DNA of 64,000 bases from Dryocosmus kuriphilus. Taxonomy: Eukaryota > Arthropoda > Insecta > Hymenoptera > Cynipidae. The DNA lies in NCBI GenBank assembly GCA_038277395.1, contig CM076192.1, positions 201,314,161 through 201,378,160 on the forward strand. Direction: 5' to 3'. The stretch's first letter is position 1; each line of letters starts with the position of its first letter. Positions 43,812 through 55,510 of the stretch are shown piece by piece. A model generated the notes under the pieces. That model did no database searches and was not told the origin of the DNA. It saw only the letters and a list, made by a program, of their open reading frames with translations. The position numbers and the translations under genes were made by a program.

Positions 43812-44929
43812 CCAACACCAACTTCACTCACTATTCTGATTTCATAGATCCTAGTAGTTTAAGGGCGCGAGAATTCATCTCCATTTATTTCGACAGGCAC
43901 GCGATACAGTTATGAGCATACTTTCTCCATCTCTATCACCAAACTGACCTCACTATGTGTGACACAAGGGTTTGAGGGGAAACGGGGGAGTCTCGCCACA
44001 TTACGCAAGATGGTGTAATAATTTAGAATCTCAAAATAATAAGATATTGAAAAACAAAAATATTGCTCAAGAAATGCAATCACTGTTGCCTCTTGTAAAA
44101 TCCCGCGCTCCTGAATGAAAGCTCGAAAATCCCGAAATAATTAGATGTTGAAAAAGAACAATTGTGCACAAGGAGTGCAATCACACTCTCCTCTTGTAAA
44201 ATTCCGTACTCCTGAATCAAAATTCGAAAATTTCAAAATAATCAGATATTGAAAAGCAATGCTGAAGAAAAATCAATCACTTATCCTTGTAGCGTAAGTC
44301 AGAATATATTCCTTATTTCTATTAAGGTTATGTATTGGAATAATATCTCTCTCTTTCTCTCTATCTCTCTCATTCTCCATCGGCTTCCGCTTTCCCTCCC
44401 TGCGGTCTTCTCCCACCAACGCGGCAACTCTGGACAGATTTCGCCAAGCGCAAGCCTGTTGGAACACGCATAATGATACAATTTATCGGCACACATAGAT
44501 TACACGCACAAACGCACACACACAGAAATACACACATCTTCATTTGCATACATATTCGATGGTATACAAACACAAACATTCTCTTAGCTTCGCTCGATTT
44601 CACTCACAATTCTTCATTTACATACATATACGATGCTGCATACCCATCTTCGCTCGATTTCACCCACATGAAATTTTTCGGAACGCATAGATTATAAAGT
44701 TATATTTAATAAAACACTTACCTGTAATTTAACGATACAAAGGGTTAATAATATTGGAAATTTCTATCCACAGATTTTCCAAAGTCCACCGATGTTATTG
44801 TGGAAAGAAGTTGAACCCATCGATGCGTGTTGGATATCCATCTTTGAGAAGCGAATAATGAAAATCAAAGCGAACTGAACTTAACTTATCTGTAGACTAA
44901 AACTAAGAAATAAGTACGCAGAGAATGTA

Positions 44930-45180
44930 TCAGTAAATGTTATAATTTATTTACTCAAACAACATATTGAAATTCGAACATGTTGTATTTACCACCAAAG
45001 TAGTAAAAGGAAAGTTTTTTCTTCTGGACGGCAATTTCCAGTTTCTCAAATGTTTCCATGTATTGTGGATCTTCAAAGATTTTGTTTATTCGGTTCGGTA
45101 AGTATACCGACAACTCGTTGTCCAACCCGGTCATGAATTTTGTTCCATATTTCGTTTGACTTTCATGATTTATACACTAA
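44930..45180 (-). pseudogene. Unknown helical ORF of a repeated element, copy 2
   Basis: The minus strand reads, with frame breaks, QTKYGTKFMTGLDNELSVYL, NRINKIFEDPQYMETFEKLE and IAVQKKK, aligning with 12843-12646. The upstream DNA is also collinear (ctaaaact-a, atgttataatttatt). The amino acid spacing is kept better than random DNA drift would suggest, supporting a former gene. Confidence 0.55.
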
Positions 45181-45745
45181 AGAAGTTTTCAAAGTAAGGA
45201 GGGTTTTCAAGCTGCAGGCAATTATCAGTAACTTAGGAATAAATCGATGTCGGTAAGTGTCTGAATTCAACAAAGTAAGGCGGGTTGCCGAGCTACAGGC
45301 GTCGCGAGCATGTCTCTGTTTCAAGCTAAAAGATCGTAAAACCACAGGTTGGCAGAAGGTTTCTATTCTGGGTTAAAATGTATGTAAAATTTAGTCAGTA
45401 ATCGACAGGACATGGTGATTTATATTCGTGCAAAATGAAATTCATTCAGCAATAAACTACGGCGTGTTGCTGAGATATAAGTTTCATGGGGAAAGTTTTG
45501 TTCCAAGCTAAATGCTTGTAAAACCGCAGTTCGGTGGAGGGGTTCTGCACCATGCTAAATGTCTGCAATTTAATCAGTAATCGAAAATTTATGATGGTTC
45601 GTGTCAGTGCCGAATATCAGTAGAATTAATCAGTATCAAACAAGTGACGGCGGTTCATGTCCGCCCTAAATGTCCGTAAAACGAGTCCTTTACAAGCACA
45701 CGATGATGATGGTTCATGTCTGTGCTAGAATGTCATTCAATCAGT
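45175..45745. repeat. Degenerate tandem repeat, cagtaatcga/gttcatgtc type
   Basis: The motifs atcagtaatcga, ggcggttcatgtc-g-gctaaatgt and gtaaaaccgcag recur at about 60-100 bp. Confidence 0.6.
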
Positions 45746-48049
45746 AACTAAATAACATTCTCGAAACTTGAGATAATAGGTGACATACATTCTATTAACA
45801 GGTTTCACACTCGCTCTTCGTCAAAGGCCTCTCTCTCTCTCTTTCTAGTTCTTAGAAATAGCAATTTATCTACTACGACTTGAAGATCTAGCATAGAAAA
45901 TTATAAAAGGATGTCTCCCTGTTCTTCTTAGGTTGCAGTTATGTCGTATAAAAGATATTTTACTTAATTATTGGAAAATTATAAGTTCAATAATGAAAGT
46001 AAGGCTTACGTTTTTCCAAACACTTTCAAAATATTACATCATATCCCGAAAATGCTATAACGTCATGAAGGAATCATTAATAATATACATAAACAGTAAG
46101 TTCCTAACTTTACAGAAATCTTGCAAGGTTTATAATGTGACTCTTCGGAAAAGGGTTCATGTCCATGTTAAATACAAAATAATCAGAAAAGCAATTATAC
46201 AGCTCAGAATATGCAAAAAAAATAGTCTAAAGTCATTTCTGTGTATTTGCAAAATCCCCCACAATGTGATTTTAGACATTAAAGTAAGTGCATCATGTTT
46301 AACCTACTCTTCGTCTCACACAAGATATGATGTCAGCTTCTGTCAAAAAATATTAAAGAGAAATTCGCTAAGGAGTTAGTTAATGAAAAAACAAAGAGAT
46401 AAGTGGAGAAGAGTTGACGCATATCTGCGGAATATACAAACATTTCATTTGTTGATAAAGTCAAATACCTACGAACGTAAATCTTACGTTTTACGAAATT
46501 CTCCGAAAAATATTACAACATATCCCCTAAAATGCTATAACATAGATTTAATGTGTTTTAGGTAATGCGTTTGTCTGTAATAATCGAAGAGTGAACAAAC
46601 GGTTTATTTCACAGCTTTTATTACTTTTTTTCCGACAGACAAATATCGAAATGTTTGACTTTTGAAAGTGCCTCTGAGTAACTGATTCAATATTTCTTAT
46701 TTCTTTTAATTATGAATAACTTTGTTGTCCAATCTGGATGCATGAAATATCTCAAAACTTGTTTATACTTACTGAGGAGGAAGAGGAGTTTGTAGTTAAA
46801 TAAAATACTCAAAACTTGCGTTCAGTGATGACAAGACTTAGCCCACCAGTTATAGAAAATTCTAAAAATAAAATGGGTCTCTTACACCTTTTCTTTTATA
46901 AGAACCAGAATGAGCTCGGCTGAAAGAAAGTAAGATAAATTATATATCATAAACAAGTACTTATAATGTTTAAAAATCACATCGAATTTAACCTATTAAA
47001 GGAACTATATATTATTGATTAATAGAAAGACGTTGCACGTTTTGTACCATGCTGGGTATATTTTATTAGTTTTTATAAACTAGCGAGATAAAATTTACAA
47101 TCACATATATTAAATGCGTTAATTCTACTATTGGAAATAATAAACTAGCTTTGAAGGTGTAAATGTACCTTCTAATACAAATCTTATTTAATAACACCAT
47201 CCTCTATTATTATACTAAGATGTAAATTATTTCAATGCGTTATTTCTGTCTCAGGTACGAGTAACCACAATCTATCTACCAAATAAATCGGCTACATAAA
47301 TTTTATAACCCGCTGCAAGAAAGTTTGAAGTAGTCTTTAACACAAGAGAGTAATATGTTAAAAATCCATTTCATTTAACTGAGACCTTCCAATAATAACA
47401 TGAGAAGTGAAGTATTGAAGATATTAAAATCAATCACTTTCAATGAAAAATATTTTTCTTATGTCAGCATTAAACTCTAGCTAAAATAAATGAAGGTCAA
47501 GGGGTAGAAAGGCAGACTAGATGAATAATGAACAGATTTGTACTATTAATTCCTATGCTAATTAGCAAAATGGTTGATTTCTTTCATATAAGTATAAGGA
47601 TTACTTTCTGTTATAATAAAACTGAAGTTAAACTCATTTAAACAGTAAAATATTTTAGGAAGAAGAGGAGGAGCAGAAGGGGGAGGAGGAGGATGTGGTG
47701 GTTTCGGAGAGGGTTGAGGAGGATCATTATGCAGTCGAAACAAGGAATTACGGAGAAATGTTGATTTCAATTATCACACACCATAAATCATATGTTAGAA
47801 GCATCAAAGTATGTGATGAACCTCTCCTGTTTAGAAACTAATATTAATTCAGGTGAGTTAAATGAAGAAGGAATACACATACATGTTGAAAATTAGATTT
47901 ATTCAATTTATTCCAATATAGTAAATTTAAAGAACTACATATAACACTTTATATGTGATTCTTAAGTTATAAGTACAGGAAATGTTCAATCCAATAATTC
48001 AAATGTCAAATCAACTATTAGAGATATTGAACTAGCAGTTGGTATAATT
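45746..48049. other. Mostly unassigned AT-rich DNA
   Basis: A 148-codon plus-strand frame (45933-46379) and a 60-codon one (46383-46565) share a repeated stretch: atcccgaaaatgctataac at about 46041 and the related atcccctaaaatgctataac at about 46522. Composition gives no reason to call them genes. A CTCCTC-rich minus-strand segment at 47640-47710 reads PKPPHPPPPPSAPPLLP. Confidence 0.45.
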
Positions 48050-48735
48050 TCTACGCCAATTAATAAGAATATTGTCTTTCAATAATGCAAATTGTCTTAA
48101 TACATTGATGATTGCAATTATTTCTAGCGACTTATTTCTGCTTCCAGTTCATAGGGAATGTAAAATTGAGCACATTCGATCTACCAATTCATGCGGATCT
48201 TCCCAGTAATCTGAAAATTTTTTCTCTATTTCATATTGAGAGGAAAAGTCACTTTCAGCATCATGTTCGTCACCATCATTCTCATTTTCGCTTCCCCACT
48301 TGTGACTTCAATTAAGGTTTAACAATCTGAGTAATGCCCACAAGTTTCTTTATTGGAGAAGAATGCAGTTCGATTTCTTCATAAATATGTCGATACTCAT
48401 TAGGCTTCAATTCTTCTGCTTTCCATGAATTGCTTTATTAGTCTTTCTATTCTGTTTGTTGCTGCTTTGAGTTGCTCCTATAGATTCAGACACCTTTGCA
48501 ATTTTTCAAAAGCCTCTCTCATCATCATCATCATCATCATCATTATACACATGATTCTTTGTTCTGCAAGATTGTTTTGCATGCATTTTTAAACTATCAA
48601 GCCTTGAATGAACTTTTGAGCAATCTGGACATGTGGAGGTCATTTTGTCACTGTCGCAAAATGAATGAGGAAGAGTATAAGGAGGACATTGAATCAATGT
48701 TAAACAAATGTTTAATCGACGGCAAACCAAAGTTG
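48050..48735 (-). pseudogene. Zinc-finger and coiled-coil ORF of a mobile/viral element, decayed
   Basis: In minus-strand order: a C2HC finger CPDCSKVHSRLDSLKMHAK with a final C (Met at 48643), an Asp run from the gat/atc microsatellite (48518-48541), a helical EQLKAATNRIERLIKQFMES (about 48460), LKPNEYRHIYEEIELHSSP (about 48390), an acidic stretch (about 48290), and WEDPHELVDRMCSILHSL (about 48180) followed by SLEIIAIINVLRQFALL. At least four frame changes are needed. This finger, coiled coil, then DPxELVxRL order recalls small ORFs of Polinton/adintovirus-like elements in insects. That match is from memory and the family name is uncertain. Confidence 0.5.
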
Positions 48736-48870
48736 AATAAACCTTAAACCAACCTTAATTCAACATTGTTTCAAAGATGTTTCAACGTTGGCTCAACGTC
48801 AGTTCAAGGTTGCTCAACGTTGGTTCAGTGTTAGTTCGACATTGCACAGAGTTGATTCAACATTCCACAA
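48735..48870. repeat. Short tandem repeat, ttcaacgttgg type
   Basis: About ten degenerate units of 10-13 bp (gttcaacgttgg, ttcaacattg). Confidence 0.7.
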
Positions 48871-49012
48871 AAATTAATTACATGTCTGATTTGCCAAGAC
48901 TAACCACTTTACATATACTTTATTGACACGCTTCTTGATTACTTTTTTTTTCCACAAGGTATACGTCTTGATCCTTCACTTTGAAAAGTTCCTGTTCATA
49001 GAATCCGCCAGC

Positions 49013-49160
49013 GCCCCTTTCCAGCTACCAAAACTGAGGACAGTATTTTCACCTTTCCCAGCTAACATTACTGAGGAAATACTTTTACCTTTTTAAGCTG
49101 ACAAAACTGAGGACAATTTTTCCCCTTTTCCATCTGATAAAACTGAGGACAATATCTCTC
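49013..49160. repeat. Tandem repeat, four units of about 38-45 bp
   Basis: The units share ctttccagct, aaaactgaggaca and tattttcacc. Confidence 0.8.
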
Positions 49161-49179
49161 ATGAGGAGGAAGGAAGGTT

Positions 49180-49245
49180 CTTAGGAGGAGGAGGAGGAGG
49201 AAGAGGTGGAGGAGGTGGAGAAGGAGAATGAGGAGGAGGATATCT
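49180..49245. repeat. GGA-rich tract at LTR insertion edge
   Basis: Nearly pure purine (ggaggaggaggaggaagagg), ending at the LTR border gttac at 49246. Similar tracts lie at 41547 and 47656. Confidence 0.8.
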
Positions 49246-49769
49246 GTTACGAACCATTAACTATTGCTGAATTTGTTTGCTGGAGGTTTCAAGCTGCCAG
49301 TCAGGAGAAAATCCCGACTGTTTATTTTTATTTTTGTGGGGATCGTTTTGGTAACCACTCCTTCGTAGGAATTGCCTAATCTCGATGTATGAAACTTGTA
49401 CGTTGATTCCAAGATCTGTCCGAAAAGGGCTCAAATTAAGTAAAAAAACACAGGAGTTATATTAGAGAAATAACAGTAGATAAAGTTTATTTGCCATAAA
49501 TACAATGTCCTTAACGTTTACCGTGCACCATCTTAAAAAGGGGTGCCGGGCACGAATGTCAAATCTACGTTCAACAACGGGGTAACACAAACGTAGATAA
49601 AGTGAAATGAAACTAACCCCTTGGCTTCTACGAGAGGGAGAGATAGAGAGAGAGAGGGAGAGAGAGAACAAGGGTACATTGTTCGAATTGGTAAACTTAC
49701 GTCAAACCTTGTTGGCCGCTCGCGAATTTTGTCGTTTGTGTACTTACACCCACGATCGAGTAATCACGT

Positions 49770-49956
49770 CCATATATATATCCAATAAAAGTCCTATGGA
49801 TGAATGTTAGGTGCTGTTAACTAATTTATTGGTTGGTGAAGGGCTGGTGAGCCTGAAGATCTACTAGCTATTAGTCGAGTGTGGTCTCAATATCGATCCA
49901 TGCAGTTGGTTATTATTGATTATCGAGATTCTAGTTCTTACTGAATGTTGTTCAAA

Positions 49957-50034
<78 letters not shown>

Positions 50035-50542
50035 CTGATAAGATTTCAGAGATTATTCCTGAGGAAAGTTTTATGTATTGTAAATAAATTATTGTTAAAT
50101 TAAAGTTTTTAATCTGGTTTCGTTTCGTCAGTCTTAGGCTAGCAGAAACAACTAGAGGTGGCATGTTTCTTAATCCTTTGCTCGCCTTCTACTAATAAGT
50201 AATTTCGATGTTGTTAACAATTAACGGTGAACTTATTCTTTAATTATTTCTAATCAATAAATAAGTCGAGTTCCTGAGATTAGTGTGCAGTTTTGGTTCA
50301 TCCATATGTTATAGATAATTTATTCGTTAGTTGGAAACATCTAGTTCACTATTATGAGTACCAGTTGACTTCAATCAATTGATTAAATTATTTCATACGG
50401 ATATTGTCTGATTATTAATGTTAAAAGTTTTAGCTAGCGTTTAATAATAACTTTAAGCATATTCAGTAATTTTTAAATTTCGTGATTTGGATAGTCACGT
50501 TTGAAGTGTTACTCTGCATGCGGGAGTTGTTGACAATAGCCG
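49770..50542. repeat. Left copy of long duplication flanking element E
   Basis: About 773 bp, from ccatatata to tgacaatagccg. It is repeated at 55228-56017 with a few per cent substitutions (cctatgg/ccaatgg, tggttgg/tgattgg) and a longer TA tract in the right copy. The borders coincide with the two ends of E. It contains a TA microsatellite at 49963-50032. Confidence 0.9.
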
Positions 50543-50814
50543 TTTTTTTTTTTTTTTTTTTTTTGTTGCAAGAGGAGGAGGAAATCCTTTTGACGGACTA
50601 AGTGTGGGACTCGGCCTAAAAATGCGGCCCCTTCCCACTAAAACCACCTCCTCTTTCCTGCCCACCCAAGATCCCGGAATCCGCTTTCGCATTACTTCAG
50701 GATCATGGGTTATCGGCCTCCTGAGCCGAACGTCGGCTCCCTGATAACTAATTGCTCTGGTGCTCGTGTACACCCCCTCTCCCGCTTGCGGGGTTAAGAT
50801 TTTCGACACCTCTG

Positions 50815-51495
50815 CTACCGTTCTTTCTCATCCGTCTTCTTTACTCTCAGGATGTCCTCCACAAATTGGGCGATGTTGTCCCAATTCTCCTGGGTCTTCA
50901 ACATTAGTTGCCCTACGTTGTTGGGCGTTGGCACTAGCCCAAGTTCTCTGCTGAGCCTATCCCTCCTTGCTTGCCATCTTTCGCACACAAAGAAAGTGTG
51001 TCTGGCCTTTTCCTCCGCACAACTGCAGTATTTGCATCCTGGCCGGTTTCCTTTCCCCATGCGGAAGAGGTAGGCATTGAAATGGTCGTGTCCAGTAAGG
51101 AACTGCGTGAGGTGGTACTTCACCTCCCCATGCCTCCTACCCAGCCACAGCACAATTTCCCCCACGATCTCCGCCGTCCACCTGCCTCTACACTCCATTC
51201 GCCATTGTTCTTCCCACTGCAGGATCGTTTGAGTCCTTTGCTGCTTTTTCACCTCCTTCCCGGCCCCTCGTGCCTTTGCTTCATAGATTATCTGCCTTTC
51301 CTGGGCCAGTAGGTCTATGTGTATAGTGCCAGCTATAACCATGGCTGCCACTCCAGAAACCATCCTGTAAGCCGAAATCACCCTGAGGGCTGCCTTCCTC
51401 TGAACCCTAAGTAGCCTCTCCCGGTACTCCTTGACTCTCATAGTGCTAGCCCACACCTCAGCTCCGTAGAGAAGAATGGAGTGAGTGACACTCAT
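50815..51495 (-). pseudogene. C-terminal domain of element E ORF2
   Basis: 226 codons from YGAEVWASTMRVKEYRERL through VISAYRMVSGVAAMVIAGT to a CKYCSC(x8)HTFFVC zinc motif (CX2CX10HX4C), which R1 and related elements carry after the RT. The frame is open to its stop, close to the 3' end. It is separated from the RT frame by lesions at 51495-51601. Confidence 0.88.
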
Positions 51496-51600
51496 AAGAG
51501 CCCTCCTCTTTCAGTCCCTGGGTCCCGCGATATTTGGCATTAGCCTGGCGAGTATCGCAACCATGGTCTCCGCTTTATCCGCTGCTTTTCGTAAGTGCGG

Positions 51601-52686
51601 TCAGAATGTCAGCTTCTGTTCCACGATAATGCCAAGGTACTTCAGTGCCGCTACGGCCACTGTCTCATGGCCATTAACTTCCACACTAAAGGGTCTCTCA
51701 ATGCACCTCTTTCTCGTGAGGACTACTATTTCGATCTTTTGGTTGGCCAGTTGGAGACCATGTTTCTCCAGCCTCTCCCTCACCCTGCTGGCTACATCCT
51801 TCACCCTTTCTCTGGCAAGCTTCTCTCTTTTAATCGTGATGACAGCCGCACGGTCATCCGCGAACGCAACTAGCTTGATGTCATCAGGCAGGTTAATCGT
51901 CAGTATGTCATCGTAAGTGACATTCCAAAGATCTGGGCCCAGTGGTGAACCCTGAGCTACCCCGGCCGTGATCTTTGTACTCCGCGGACCCTCCGTCGTT
52001 TCGTACAATAACCTCTTCTTATGAAGATAGCTATCAATTATCCTCAAGATATATCCCGGGACTCTGAATCCATTTTGCAGTGCGTCAAGGATATCCTCCC
52101 ATCCAACGGAGTTGAACGCATTCCTAACATCGAACGTGACGAGCACACAGATGCACCTAGAACTGTGGCTTCCTAGCCCAGCTTTCTCGGTCGCTTGTAG
52201 GACCTCGCGGATTGCTCCCACTGTGGACTTATCCTGTCGCAAACCATACTGGTTCTCGGCCAGTCCTCCAGCTGCCATGGTCGCTGTTCTAAGCCTGTTC
52301 CTGATCAGCTTCTCCAGAAGTTTACCCGCGACATCAAGCAGGCACAGTGGCCCGAAAGACGATGGGGTGACTGGAGGACCCCTCCGTTTGTCCAGCAGCA
52401 CCAGTCTCTGCACCTTCCATCTAGCACTGAAAACTCCTGCCGTGGGGCAGGCGTTGTACATATTAAGAAGGAGCTGCGGATATTCTGTCCCAATGATCTT
52501 AATTACAGACACTGGAATTCCGTCTGGACCTGGGGCCTTGCGAATTACAAGACTAGACACCACGTCTTTGAGTTCCGCCCGTGTGAAGAGAGGAATATCC
52601 TCCTCTACTGACGCTTTCATACAAGCTCTCTGCGGGTGCCTGGGGAAGAGATTCCTGATGATATCCAACATAACATCTTCATCCAT
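51601..52686 (-). pseudogene. Reverse transcriptase of element E
   Basis: A long open frame of 361 codons with all RT blocks: KAPGPDGIPVSVIK, LLDVAGKLLEKLIRNRL, ENQYGLRQDKST, VTFDVRNAFNSVGWEDIL (motif A), GVAQGSPLGPDLWNVTYDDI (motif B) and VAFADDRAAV (motif C, catalytic Asp pair intact). It is cut off from the endonuclease by stops at 52690-52840 and from the C-terminal domain near 51600. The RT by itself looks intact, so decay is moderate. Confidence 0.92.
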
Positions 52687-52845
52687 GGCTTGCTGTGGCT
52701 TCCTCCGTTAAAGCTTCCCCGTCACCAGCTCGTATCCGAGGCCCCACGTGTCATTGTCGATCTCTACGCAGAGTTCAGCCCATTTCCGTCATTTGCTTAC
52801 CTTTATGGCTGCTTTCAGTCTCTTCTTAGCGTCCAGGTATTGCGT

Positions 52846-53823
52846 TCAGGGAATGTCGTTTTCCGAGTTCTTGCTCCTGGCTCTCAGGAGTTTCCTTCTA
52901 AGCTTCAAAAAAGTCTTCCTTAGTTCGGCTATTTCCTCATTCCACCAGTATACCGGCTTTCTGTAGGTTTTCGTCGATCTCCTGGGCATTGACGCATTGC
53001 AGCCTTCGATGATGAGTTTCATCGTGTCCTGCACCTTCTTCTCAGCCTCCGTCTCTGAGCGTGCAATTGAGCTACTTGCCCCCAGCAAGTGTTTGCCCTT
53101 GCTTGCAAGAAGCTCAAGGAGCTTATCTGGCTTAAACTTTACTGATTTCCAGTCTTTCTTGCACCTCTGCTGCCGTTCTCGCTTGTTTATCCAAGATCGT
53201 TCCTCTTTCAGTTCAAAACAGATACACTGGTGGTCGCTGGCCATGGAATCCTCCAATACCACCCAGTCCCTGAACCGTCTGGCCGCGCCTTGTGTGGCCA
53301 GGGTGATATCTGGGATTGTCTCCCTGTATCCCGCCCTGTGAAAGGTTGTGATATTTCCACTGTTCATTACCGTCAAGTCCAATCTGGCTGCCATTTCGCT
53401 GACCTCAAACCCGCGACAGTCCGACCAGGACATTCCCCACTCCACCGATTTCGCATTGAAATCTCCGGCGACAATGATCTCACTCTCTAGTGTGCGGCAG
53501 AAGTCCTCGATCGCTTCCAGCTTCTTGATGATTGTTTGCGATCCTTCATTCGGGGAAAGATAACAGCTGACGATGGTCACCCGTCCATTCCAGGCCCAAA
53601 CGAAACCATCCCCTTCACCGTGGTCTACAGCCCGAAAACCGCCGCCATTTCTCACCCAAATAGCAGCAGTACCACTGAGATCAGGATACCAACTAATGCC
53701 ACTCGGATTAGTGTATTGTTCACTAATTACGACCAAATCCGCCCGCTCCTCATTTGCCAACTGAAACAGAAGGTTCTGTGCCAGTTTACTGCGTGCGAGG
53801 TTTCCCTGGAGTATCAACGCCAT
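52846..53823 (-). pseudogene. APE-type endonuclease of element E ORF2
   Basis: 325 codons beginning MALILQGNLARSKLAQNLL, the usual R1-clade ORF2 start, then LVVISEQYTNPSG, AAIWVRNGGGF, VSCYLSPNEG, EIIVAGDFNAKSVEWG, TIPDITLATQ and SMASDHQCICFEL. Catalytic Asp/Asn (GDFNAKS) and Asp-His (SDH) are present. The frame ends prematurely at SENDIP before the RT. Confidence 0.9.
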
Positions 53824-55100
53824 CGCGCTCGCCCTTTATTCGCCTCTCACTCGGCCTCTCTGAATACCGCACACTTTGCAAAACCTGGTACATGGTCCAT
53901 TGTGTTGCCGTCTGTCCTTGCGGCACAGAGGCAGCATTTTGGTTCTTCCTTGCAGTCCTTTGCACGGTGATCCCCTGTCTCACATCTCCAGCATTTACCA
54001 CCCCTGTCTTCCTCTTTGCCGTCCGCAGCCATGTGCCCATAACCGTGGCAGCGGAAGCAACGTTTTGCCTTTGCCCACAAGCGAACCCTGCAGTTGATCC
54101 AGCCAATCTTCAACCGTGCAGCTTAATCCATCGTGACCTCTTCCACATCTGTGCAGACGTCTGTGTCTCTGATTTGGATCTGCGTCATAGGGGACAGCTG
54201 AAGTACTTCGCCCACCCCCTGTACAGCACCTTTCAGAGCCTCGCCAAATTTAGCTTTGCTTTCCACCGACGCCTCTATTTCTAAAAGAACATGGCCCTCC
54301 CTCGTTTTAATCATGCCCTTTATAATGACATCGGAGTACTCAGGTTTGACCCTCGCCTTGATCTTTTTTACCATCTCGGCATAATTCTTCCCTTCCGTCG
54401 GTTTCATTATCACCGCTTCTATTCTCGCTTTCTTCTGCCTTCTATTCCTAGTCGTCGGTCCTTTTGTAGTAGAGGCAGAGTTGACATCGACTCTGGTCTC
54501 GTACCTTTTCTTTTTCCGGCTGACTACCTCCGTCCACTTAGTCTTAGGCTCAGCCTGGAGCCTCTTATTGGGTCAATCGACCTCCTCATTGCTAGGGCTC
54601 GGAGTGCCCGTCTGTGGTCTCTTCCGTTTCACCTCGTGCCTTGGGGTGTTTCCATCCGGAAGGGCATCTGACACTTTTCTCGACGGCGTCCCTCCACTTC
54701 GGTTCTCGTCGAGCAATTTTTGAAGTATTTCCGCGCCGGCCTTCCTGCTCTCAGCAATGTCCCTCAGTAGGAAATTTATTGCGTTAATTTGGCTGGTAAC
54801 CTCCCGCGGAGTAATTCTCGCTTCCTTACACCTTCCCTTGGCGCTGGCCGCCAGCCTCTGCATGTTCTCCCAGAGCTTCGACTCCTTTTCTTGGTGCCAG
54901 GTCCACTGTATTGGCAATGTGCTCCGTATACACGGTGCCATATCCTCCTTTCGTCCTTCTGCGCTCTTTGCGTCGCATGATTGGTCCCCCCCAAAATCCT
55001 TGGGACCGGCGTTGACCACCGGGGCTTGCACCCGATCGGAATCAACGGGGAGATTGATACTCCCTTGAGGTAATGCGTTATTATCATGCTCCATCATCAT
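53786..55100 (-). pseudogene. ORF1 (gag-like) of element E
   Basis: Broken in three. 55100-54573 is a hydrophilic N-terminal part with ITPREVTSQINAINFLLRDI. 54413-54123 contains NYAEMVKKIKARVKPEYSDV and TDVCTDVEEVTMD, like the R1-type ORF1 middle domain. 54113-53847 carries the zinc knuckles: CFRCHGYGHMAAD, in which the last Cys has become Gly, CWRCETGDHRAKDC (complete CX2CX4HX4C), and a third, CCLCAARTDG with H and C following. ORF1 overlaps the ORF2 start. The expected role is RNA binding in the ribonucleoprotein particle. Confidence 0.85.
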
Positions 55101-55227
55101 CGATTTAATTTCGGGGTTTCTTCCCCTAGCCGGTTTCTGTCCACCCCGGGTATTTTATTTCCCCGGTACCATCCATATCTGGAAGGCGTTCTCCTACCAG
55201 CAACCTGGGGAGGCGCCCGATGGGGGA

Positions 55228-55412
55228 CCATATATATCCAATAAAAGTCCAATGGATGAATGTTAGGTGCTGTTAACTAATTTATTGATTGGTGAAGGGC
55301 TGGTAAGCCTAAAGATCTACTAGCTATTAGTCGAGTGTGGCCTCAATATCGATCCATGCAATTGGTTATTATTGATTATCGAGATTCTAGTTCTTACTGA
55401 ATGTTGTTCAAA

Positions 55413-55510
<98 letters not shown>

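Larger units (their letters stand above)
50543..55227 (-). mobile_element. R1-clade non-LTR retrotransposon E
   Basis: Minus-strand element of about 4.7 kb with a 22-base poly(A) (T on the plus strand, 50543-50564), ORF1 with CCHC knuckles, and ORF2 with APE endonuclease, RT and a C-terminal CCHC. The N-terminal ILQGNL and VISEQY motifs and the order of domains are those of the R1 clade. It is apparently full-length (5' end ccccatcgggcgcctcccca at about 55225). Many frameshifts and stops show it is inactive. It sits in the LTR of F, not in 28S rDNA. Confidence 0.9.

Noticed and set aside
45933..46565. Two plus-strand frames of 148 and 60 codons
   Set aside because: AT-rich low-complexity composition, no motif, and they contain a repeated DNA segment. 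No evidence of selection is visible.
52112..54671. Plus-strand frames opposite the R1-clade element (up to 199 codons)
   Set aside because: They are antisense to ORF1/ORF2 and have no recognisable motif.
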